Part shown: positions 5,664 through 10,574 of the stretch, piece by piece | How positions within the stretch are numbered: the stretch's first letter is position 1 | Layout of the letters: each line of letters starts with the position of its first letter | Assembly: GCA_019247135.1 (NCBI GenBank) | Contig: JAFAPL010000919.1 | Span: forward strand, 1 to 10,574 | Reading direction: 5' to 3' | DNA length: 10,574 nt | Source: Chloroflexota bacterium | Lineage (GTDB): Bacteria; Chloroflexota; UBA6077; CF-72 | Translations under genes and position numbers: made by a program | Notes under the pieces: generated by a model | Told to the model about the DNA's origin: nothing | Database searches by the model: none | What the model saw: the letters and a program-made list of their open reading frames with translations, nothing else

Positions 5664-7571
5664 TCACTCGGTTTGTCCCGCGAGCGATAGATGCGGCGCC
5701 AGACGGAGAGCGGGGACGAGCGCGAGCAGGATCGCCGCCACGGTTATCACAAAAGCCCAGGCCAGGCCGTCGGACATCGGCTGCTGAATGCGTACGGTCA
5801 TGGCAACGAGCGCGCCGACGGCGCCAGTGCCTGTCGCGATGCCGACCGTCTCGGCGACCTGGAGCGAGGCGGACGCGAAACCCTCCTCGCCGGACGGGGC
5901 CAGGCCGAGGGCCGTCAGCGTCGTGGCCGGGTAGCACAGGCCCATCCCGAAGCCAGTTACCGTCCAGGCGACGATCACGAGGGGCGCGGGCACGGTTGAG
6001 TTCAGGATCGCGAACGCGGCGGCGGCGGTGCCGAGAGCCATCATCAGGAGTCCGCCGGCGACACGGAGGGCGCGCGCGGTCAGGGCGCCACGCGCCTGAG
6101 CTTCGGCGCGATCTTGTAGCCACGAGGCGGCCACCCAGCCCAGGGCGGCGGCCGTCAGCGCGAGTCCGACCTCCGAGGGCGACAGCCCGCGCTGGGTCGA
6201 CAGTCCGAGGGGGATCACGGCTTCGGCGCCAAAGAAGCCGAAGGCGAGCAGGCCGCGCAAGGCGATCGACGCGGGCAGGCCGGTTCCGCCAACGAACGTG
6301 CCTTGCGGCAGGAGCGAGCGGAGAGCCGGGGCGGCAAGGAGCAGGCCGACGAGCCCGGGCGGAAGTGCGAGCGGAAGGTCCAGGCCGGCGGCGAAGAGGA
6401 CGAGCGCAACGCCGGCGGTGAGCCGCAGGGCGGTGATGACGCGGCGTGCGTCCTCGGCGCGGTCGCTCAGCGAGTCGGAGACCGCGCGGGGATCCGATGC
6501 TGCGGCGGTGGCGGCTGCGACGGAGTCTGTGTCGGCGGCGCGGTCGCTGCGCGAGTCGGAGACCGTGCGAGCATTCGATGCTGCGGCGGTCGCGGCTGCG
6601 ACGGAGTCTGTGTCGACGGCGCGGTTGCTGAGCGAGTCGGACAACGCGCGAGCGTGCGATCCAGCGCTGGCGCCGGACGTGACCGAGTCGGAGTCGGCAG
6701 CGTCGCCGAGCGAGGCGGACAAGGTCCCAGCATTCGATGCAGCGGCGGCGGAGATCACGGAGTGCGCGTCGCCTGGCGCGTCGCTGAGCGAGCCGGACAA
6801 GGCCCCAGCATTCGATGCAGCGGCGGCGGAGACCACGGAGTGCGCGTCGGCTGCGGGGTTGGTGGTGGCGTCGGACAATGCGCGAGCGTTCGATGCGGGG
6901 GTGGCGCTGGGGGAATTCGAGAGTGCGCTGGGCGGCGCGAGACCGGCGCGCTGCGGCTCTTCTGAAGGCGTGCGGGTCGGCAGGTCGCGCAGGCCACGGA
7001 GGAGCATCACGGCTCCGACGGCGACGGGCGGCAGGATGCCCACAAACACCCAGCGCCAGGCGGCATGTTCCGCCACCTGGCCCGCGACGGCAGGGCCAAC
7101 CAGGGCTGGCGCTACCCACGCCGTCGAGAGGAGGGCCATCAGCCGCGGGCGCAGCGGCTCGGGATAGCCGCGAGCGACCACGACGTACGCAGTCGCGCCC
7201 AACGCACCGGCCCCGACGCCCTGAATCGCTCGACCCACCAGCAAGACTGGCCAGCCGGGTGCGGCGCCCGCGACGATCAAGCCCGCCCCAAAGAACACGA
7301 AGCCCGCAAGCGCCGGCACCGCGGGGTTGCGGCGATCCGCGGCCTGGCCGCCGGCGATCGCGCCGGTCAGCGAGGTCAGCATGAAGGCGCTGAACGCCCA
7401 GCCGTAGAACTCGAGGCCGCCCAGGTCGAGCGCCACGGACGGCATGATCGTCGCCACGGCCATGCCTTCGATCGCGATCGCGGTGACCGAGAGGAGGATG
7501 CCGATGGTGAGAGCGCGGTGCTTGCGCGAGAAGACCCCGGCCGGCGCATGCGCGTCCGTTGATGTGGACAT
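5664..7571 (-). CDS. MFS transporter with a long Ala/Ser/Asp-rich tandem repeat in the central loop
   Basis: This is an inner-membrane MFS exporter or permease of 635 residues from ATG 7571. About 12 TM segments are expected. The N-terminal half reads TIGILLSVTAIAIEGMAVATIMP (TM1), then the motif A region GGQAADRRNP, GRAIQGVGAGALGATAYVVV, and WVAPALVGPAVAGQVAEHAAWRWVF. The C-terminal half begins near residue 372 with LRLTAGVALVLFAAGLD and ends after a last TM segment. Between the halves, at about residues 217-370, lies a hydrophilic block of six related units with SDSLSDRAADTDSVAAATAA-like sequence. Typical relatives lack it, and without it the length would be a usual 450-480. An upstream GTG at 7637 would add 22 residues; neither start has a Shine-Dalgarno sequence. 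It is on the same strand as mscL but about 190 bp away. Confidence 0.88.
   Translation of the reverse strand: MSTSTDAHAPAGVFSRKHRALTIGILLSVTAIAIEGMAVATIMPSVALDLGGLEFYGWAFSAFMLTSLTGAIAGGQAADRRNPAVPALAGFVFFGAGLIVAGAAPGWPVLLVGRAIQGVGAGALGATAYVVVARGYPEPLRPRLMALLSTAWVAPALVGPAVAGQVAEHAAWRWVFVGILPPVAVGAVMLLRGLRDLPTRTPSEEPQRAGLAPPSALSNSPSATPASNARALSDATTNPAADAHSVVSAAAASNAGALSGSLSDAPGDAHSVISAAAASNAGTLSASLGDAADSDSVTSGASAGSHARALSDSLSNRAVDTDSVAAATAAASNARTVSDSRSDRAADTDSVAAATAAASDPRAVSDSLSDRAEDARRVITALRLTAGVALVLFAAGLDLPLALPPGLVGLLLAAPALRSLLPQGTFVGGTGLPASIALRGLLAFGFFGAEAVIPLGLSTQRGLSPSEVGLALTAAALGWVAASWLQDRAEAQARGALTARALRVAGGLLMMALGTAAAAFAILNSTVPAPLVIVAWTVTGFGMGLCYPATTLTALGLAPSGEEGFASASLQVAETVGIATGTGAVGALVAMTVRIQQPMSDGLAWAFVITVAAILLALVPALRLAPHLSLAGQTE
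6463..6920. repeat. In-frame 78/81-bp minisatellite inside the MFS gene
   Basis: About six units can be aligned on the motif CGAGTCGGA and its variants. Equivalent points fall at 6471, 6552, 6633, 6711, 6789 and about 6867, giving periods of 81, 81, 78, 78 and 78 bp. All are multiples of three. Two neighbouring 45-bp blocks (6727-6771 and 6805-6849) differ at one base, so part of the array was duplicated recently. It encodes 26-27-residue units rich in Ala, Ser and Asp. Confidence 0.88.
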
Positions 7572-7764
7572 CGCGGGCGGCGAGGCAGACTCGGACTGCT
7601 CGCGTTCCGCAAGCACAGCTTCACTCCGCGCGGTCACATCTTGAAGCGTGCCAGATCAGGTGGTCGGCAGGCTCAGGCAGATGGGCGGTTCGGACCCTGG
7701 ACGAAGGGACAGCACGCCTTGCAGTCGCTTTTGCGCGTCAGAATTCCGCTGCCTGCAACGGAGC

Positions 7765-8202
7765 TTACGCGTGCGGGTGGGTCATCTCCTCGATCGTTGT
7801 CTGAACGATGTCCTCCACCACTGACGTGCAGAACGCACAACGGCGCGCTTTGACGGGAATGTCGCTCAGACAATACGGACACTCGCGCGTCTTGGGCGGC
7901 GGCGGAGGACTGAACCGATCCATCAACTTCGAGGCCGGCAGGACGATCAGGTAGTAAATGACGGCGGCCATCATCACGAACGCCACCACGGCGTTGATGA
8001 AGTCGCCAATCATGAAGCGGCTGTTGTTGATCGTGAAATACAGCGATGAGAAATCCGGTACGCCGCCAAAAGCGCCGATCAATGGAGTGATCAGATCTTT
8101 CACCAGCGCCTGCACGACGGCCGTGAACGCGGCGCCGATGACGACGGCGACCGCCAGCTCGATCACATTGCCGCGCAGGACGAATTTCCGGAAGCCCTTC
8201 AT
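7765..8202 (-). CDS. mscL: Large-conductance mechanosensitive channel MscL with C-terminal zinc ribbon
   Basis: This pentameric inner-membrane channel opens under membrane tension to release solutes in hypo-osmotic shock. It has 145 residues. The amphipathic N-terminus MKGFRKFVLRGNVIELAVAVVIGAAF leads into TM1 (about 15-45). A short periplasmic loop follows and then TM2 (about 66-90, DFINAVVAFVMMAAVIYYLIV). After a Pro5 linker (99-103) come paired cysteines C108-X2-C111 and C122-X2-C125, a small zinc ribbon replacing the usual end of the C-terminal bundle. A helix and THPHA close the protein. The start ATG has a perfect AGGAGG 7 nt upstream. It overlaps the stop of the preceding exporter gene as ATGA, so the two are co-transcribed and likely coupled in translation. 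Confidence 0.96.
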   Translation of the reverse strand: MKGFRKFVLRGNVIELAVAVVIGAAFTAVVQALVKDLITPLIGAFGGVPDFSSLYFTINNSRFMIGDFINAVVAFVMMAAVIYYLIVLPASKLMDRFSPPPPPKTRECPYCLSDIPVKARRCAFCTSVVEDIVQTTIEEMTHPHA

Positions 8203-9830
8203 TGCCTATCCTCCTGTGGGCGCAGTGTACGCGAGCCGCGCATGGGGATTTCACGCCAGACCAAACTGCCGACCAGGCCCATGAGAGCAACGCTCGCGCC
8301 GGCCAGAAAGACCCAGTGCAGCGCGCCAGACAGACCAACACGGATGGCGGCCAACACGGTGTCAGCCGCATCAGGCGCTTGCGGAAAAGCAGCACCCACG
8401 GCGACGCGTAGGCTCTCGGCAGCCGAGGGATCAAGCAGGGATTGAGGGTCACGGATGGAGGCCCCAGCCGGTCCATCCAGCCACGCGGCCAGATCGGGAG
8501 GTAGCGCCGCGTCGACTGACGGCAGAAACCGCAGGATCAGCAATGTCCCGAGCAGCGCCGAGCCCAGCGTCGAACCAATCTGGCGGCAGAACTGGTTGAG
8601 CGAGGTCGCCACGCCAAGCTCGTGGAACTCGACCGCGCTCTGGTACGACAGGGTGAGCGTCGGAAAGATCATGCCGGTGCCTGTTCCGAGCACGGCGAGA
8701 CTGGCAGCCAGCAGAAGGTACGCAGACCCAGCGTCCAGGCGACTCAGGATCAAAAACCCGCACAGAGTCATGAAAAAGCCGACAATCGCGAACTGCTTGT
8801 AGCGGCCGACATGCGCGATCAGCACGCCCGCGGCCAGGTTGCTCAGCACCATCGCGACCAGCAGCGGCAGCATGAACGTCCCACTCAAGGTGGCGCTCGT
8901 ACCCATGACGCCCTGGGCATACAGCGGAACGAAGAGCGCCAGGCAGATCTGACTCATCGACTGCGCCAGCGAGTTGGTGGACGAAATTGCCACTACCCCG
9001 TTTCGGAACAGGCTCAAGGGCAGGATCGGATCAGGCACCCGCGCCTCGAGCCACAGAAACAGGCCGAGCACCGCGATTCCAACGCCCAGGAGCCCGACCA
9101 CGATCGGCGAATCCCACGCGTATTCGCGCCCGCCCCAGCTCAGGGCGAGCAGCAGCAACACGATGCCCGCGACACTGGTGATCGCCCCGGCGAAGTCGAT
9201 CGGAAGCCGCCGCCGCGAGTAGTGCACCGGGGGAAAGAAGCGCCACAACACAACCAGTGCGAGCAGGGCGAACGGCACGTTGACGTAGAACACCGCACGC
9301 CAGGAGAACGCATCGGTCAGGTAGCCACCGACGATCGGACCAATCACGCCAGCCAGACTGAAAACCGCCGTGATCAAGCCGCTGATGCGAGCGCGATCGG
9401 CCGGCGCCAGCAACTGGCCCATGATGGCGAAAACGGTCGCGGCCACGACACCACCGCCGATGCCTTGCAACGCGCGGAGCGCGATCAGCTGCGGCATGGT
9501 CTGCGCAAGACCGCACAGCAGCGTCATCAGCAAGAAGAAAGCGGCCCCACCGATCAGCATGGGCTTGCGACCGTATCGGTCGCCGAGCTTGCCGCCGATC
9601 GGCGTGACGGCTGTGCTCGAGAGGAGGTAGCCCGTGGTGACCCAGGCGTACAGCTCGAAGCCGTGCAGGTCGGCTATGACGCGCGGCAGCGCGTTGGCGA
9701 CGATCGAGGCGTCCAGCGCCGAGAGGAAGAGGCACAACATGAGCGCACCGAGAGTGAGGGTGAGCTGGCCGCGCCGCATGTCGTCGGAGAGATAGCGGGG
9801 CGCGCTCTCGCGCATGGCGCTGGCCTGCAT
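8199..9830 (-). CDS. DHA2-family (EmrB/QacA-type) 14-TM MFS exporter
   Basis: This is an inner-membrane drug or metabolite/H+ antiporter of 543 residues from ATG 9830. TM1 carries LSALDASIVANALPRVIADL, typical of DHA2. Motif A follows TM2 (GGKLGDRYGRKPM). Then come RALQGIGGGVVAATVFAIMG, SLAGVIGPIVGGYLTDAFSW (motif C region) and RAVFYVNVPFALLAL. The second half includes FVPLYAQGVMGTSATLSG and GTGTGMIFPTLTLSYQSA. A soluble loop of about 60 residues (ALPPDLAAWLDGPAGASIRD onwards) precedes the last TM segment, as in many long DHA2 proteins. In-frame ATGs at 9815 and 9779 are alternative starts. Its stop overlaps the mscL start by four bases. It is divergent from the GH18 gene and its likely -10 overlaps that gene's -10. 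Confidence 0.93.
   Translation of the reverse strand: MQASAMRESAPRYLSDDMRRGQLTLTLGALMLCLFLSALDASIVANALPRVIADLHGFELYAWVTTGYLLSSTAVTPIGGKLGDRYGRKPMLIGGAAFFLLMTLLCGLAQTMPQLIALRALQGIGGGVVAATVFAIMGQLLAPADRARISGLITAVFSLAGVIGPIVGGYLTDAFSWRAVFYVNVPFALLALVVLWRFFPPVHYSRRRLPIDFAGAITSVAGIVLLLLALSWGGREYAWDSPIVVGLLGVGIAVLGLFLWLEARVPDPILPLSLFRNGVVAISSTNSLAQSMSQICLALFVPLYAQGVMGTSATLSGTFMLPLLVAMVLSNLAAGVLIAHVGRYKQFAIVGFFMTLCGFLILSRLDAGSAYLLLAASLAVLGTGTGMIFPTLTLSYQSAVEFHELGVATSLNQFCRQIGSTLGSALLGTLLILRFLPSVDAALPPDLAAWLDGPAGASIRDPQSLLDPSAAESLRVAVGAAFPQAPDAADTVLAAIRVGLSGALHWVFLAGASVALMGLVGSLVWREIPMRGSRTLRPQEDRQ
8210..8215 (-). promoter_or_regulatory. Strong Shine-Dalgarno AGGAGG of mscL inside the upstream exporter gene
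   Basis: AGGAGG on the minus strand ends 7 nt before the mscL ATG and lies within the last codons of the exporter. It is the strongest ribosome-binding site in the window and contrasts with first-in-transcript genes that have none. It settles the mscL start. Confidence 0.85.
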
Positions 9831-9842
9831 GCAGGGAGCGGG

Positions 9843-9852
9843 ATTGTAACGT
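9843..9852. promoter_or_regulatory. Overlapping divergent -10 boxes for the DHA2 exporter and the GH18 gene
   Basis: On the plus strand TAACGT (9847-9852) ends 7 nt before ATG 9860. On the minus strand TACAAT (9848-9843) ends 12 nt before ATG 9830. The two boxes share bases, so RNA polymerase could not hold both at once. No clear -35 box is visible on either side. The boxes are seen directly; promoter function is inferred. Confidence 0.4.
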
Positions 9853-9859
9853 TGGCCTG

Positions 9860-10574
9860 ATGTTTCTCCTCCGTCCGCACTTGCGAGCGCGCGCGCGAGC
9901 CACGGCTGAGTCCGTAGCGAGAAGGAGAAGCACGCGGTCCGTCGCAAGCAGGACAACTACCGAGTCCTTAGCAAGCCGGACAAGCACCGAGTCCGTAGCG
10001 AGACGGAGAAGCACGGGGTGCCTCGCAAGCAGGACAAGCACGAAAAACATCTTGTCGGTGCTGATCGGCATCGGACTGCTCCTCGCGGCAGGGACCCAAC
10101 CAGCGAGCGGCTCTTCGGGCAAGATGGTGCTCGCGTACTACGTCCCGTATGACGCGACCTCGTGGGACTCGCTGCAGGCGCACGCGGCCGCAATCGACGT
10201 CGTCGCCGGACAGTGGGTGAATGCCGACGCTTGCGGCAACCTGAGCAGTCGGGACGACGAAACCGTGAAGGACTTCGCCCACGCCAACGGCTTGCGCGTT
10301 GCTCCCTCTCTGTTCGTCGCGTCAGCCTGGGTGGACCATCAAATCCTGACCAACGACTCGGCCATCCAGCAGATGGTCGACTACACCGTCGGCGAGGGCT
10401 ACGACGGGTTCGATCTCGACCTCGAAGGAGTCGATCCGGCCGATCGTCAGATTCTGACCGACTTCGTCGGCGCTCTGGCGGGCCAGCTCCATGCCGCGGG
10501 CAAGATGCTCACGCTTGCCTTGCCAGCGAAGGTGACCGACACCACGTCAGGGTGGTCGGGAGCGTTCGATATCC
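9860..10574 (+). CDS. GH18-family glycosidase (YaaH-like) with repeat-encoded N-terminus, 3' end cut by window edge
   Basis: This is an exported GH18 TIM-barrel protein; YaaH/SleL relatives cleave peptidoglycan. From ATG 9860 the frame runs open to the window edge (238 codons). A 16-residue start is followed by five 9-residue Arg/Ser/Thr repeats (residues 17-61). Then comes a hydrophobic signal or anchor, KNILSVLIGIGLLLAAGTQP (62-81), and the barrel begins at KMVLAYYVPYD. The catalytic motif GYDGFDLDLEGVD fits DGxDxDxE with its acid-base glutamate. GKMLTLALPAKVTDTTSGWS follows, characteristic of the YaaH-like branch. I favour ATG 9860 because TAACGT lies 7 nt upstream and no stop interrupts the repeats. 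The alternative is TTG 10052 inside the signal, or a lost start at ACG 10040, which would give a normal KN-type signal peptide. It is divergent from the DHA2 exporter. Confidence 0.85.
   Translation, partial: MFLLRPHLRARARATAESVARRRSTRSVASRTTTESLASRTSTESVARRRSTGCLASRTSTKNILSVLIGIGLLLAAGTQPASGSSGKMVLAYYVPYDATSWDSLQAHAAAIDVVAGQWVNADACGNLSSRDDETVKDFAHANGLRVAPSLFVASAWVDHQILTNDSAIQQMVDYTVGEGYDGFDLDLEGVDPADRQILTDFVGALAGQLHAAGKMLTLALPAKVTDTTSGWSGAFDI
9908..10042 (+). repeat. Five exactly phased 27-bp tandem repeats
   Basis: Units at 9908-9934, 9935-9961, 9962-9988, 9989-10015 and 10016-10042 are each 27 bp with no indels. There are two subtypes. Units 1 and 4 (GAGTCCGTAGCGAGA start) differ by one base; units 2, 3 and 5 carry GCAAGC-GGACAA. 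The order is A-B-B-A-B. In the GH18 frame they encode nine-residue units such as ESVARRRST and ESLASRTST. The opposite strand is also open through the array, so the reading frame alone does not prove that it is translated. Confidence 0.9.

Noticed and set aside
7660..7755. tRNA-like segment between mscL and the MFS gene
   Set aside because: There is a GCGTCAGAATTCCGC stretch vaguely like a T arm, but no matching acceptor or anticodon stems could be paired.
9031..10122. Minus-strand open frame of 363 codons through the 27-bp repeats into the exporter gene
   Set aside because: It is out of frame with the exporter and antisense to the GH18 gene. Repeats in multiples of three keep both strands open by default.

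Overview
This is a GC-rich bacterial window with many GTG and TTG starts and several genes that lack a Shine-Dalgarno sequence but carry a TANNNT box 6-9 nt before the start codon. The HhH-GPD glycosylase of this type, the zinc-ribbon MscL, the YaaH-like GH18 protein and the multiple drug-type MFS transporters fit an uncultured or little-studied Chloroflexota member best. An actinobacterium cannot be excluded from one window. The phylum call is inference.

Layout, left to right. (1) A DHA2-type 14-TM MFS exporter on the minus strand, cut by the left edge. (2) A divergent PsiE-family membrane protein gene on the plus strand. (3) A two-gene minus-strand operon with overlapping ends: an LLM-class flavin-dependent oxidoreductase followed by a class I SAM methyltransferase. 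Its 3' end converges on psiE, and three 16-bp palindromic repeats run from the end of one gene into the end of the other. (4) A repeat-rich divergent spacer with five ~32-bp tandem units, then an endonuclease III-like [4Fe-4S] DNA glycosylase on the plus strand. (5) About 400 bp without an intact gene, holding a possible LysR C-terminal relic. (6) A group I intron-type PD-(D/E)XK endonuclease gene facing an uninterrupted tRNA-Gly(GCC). (7) A minus-strand MFS transporter with a ~150-residue Ala/Ser/Asp-rich tandem repeat in its central loop. (8) A translationally coupled minus-strand pair, a DHA2 MFS exporter then MscL with a C-terminal zinc ribbon. (9) A divergent GH18 glycosidase on the plus strand, cut by the right edge, whose likely N-terminus is encoded by five exactly phased 27-bp repeats.

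The genes do not form one obvious pathway. Themes are membrane transport and envelope stress (three MFS exporters, MscL, PsiE, GH18) and DNA maintenance or mobility (Nth-like glycosylase, PD-(D/E)XK nuclease). The most unusual property is the density of unrelated short tandem repeat arrays: four in 10.6 kb. Two are probably non-coding or regulatory, and two are multiples of three and in frame within membrane or secreted proteins. I found no defence island, CRISPR array, transposase or phage module. The short gaps at 769-996, 5440-5663 and 7638-7764 hold no gene that I can support.
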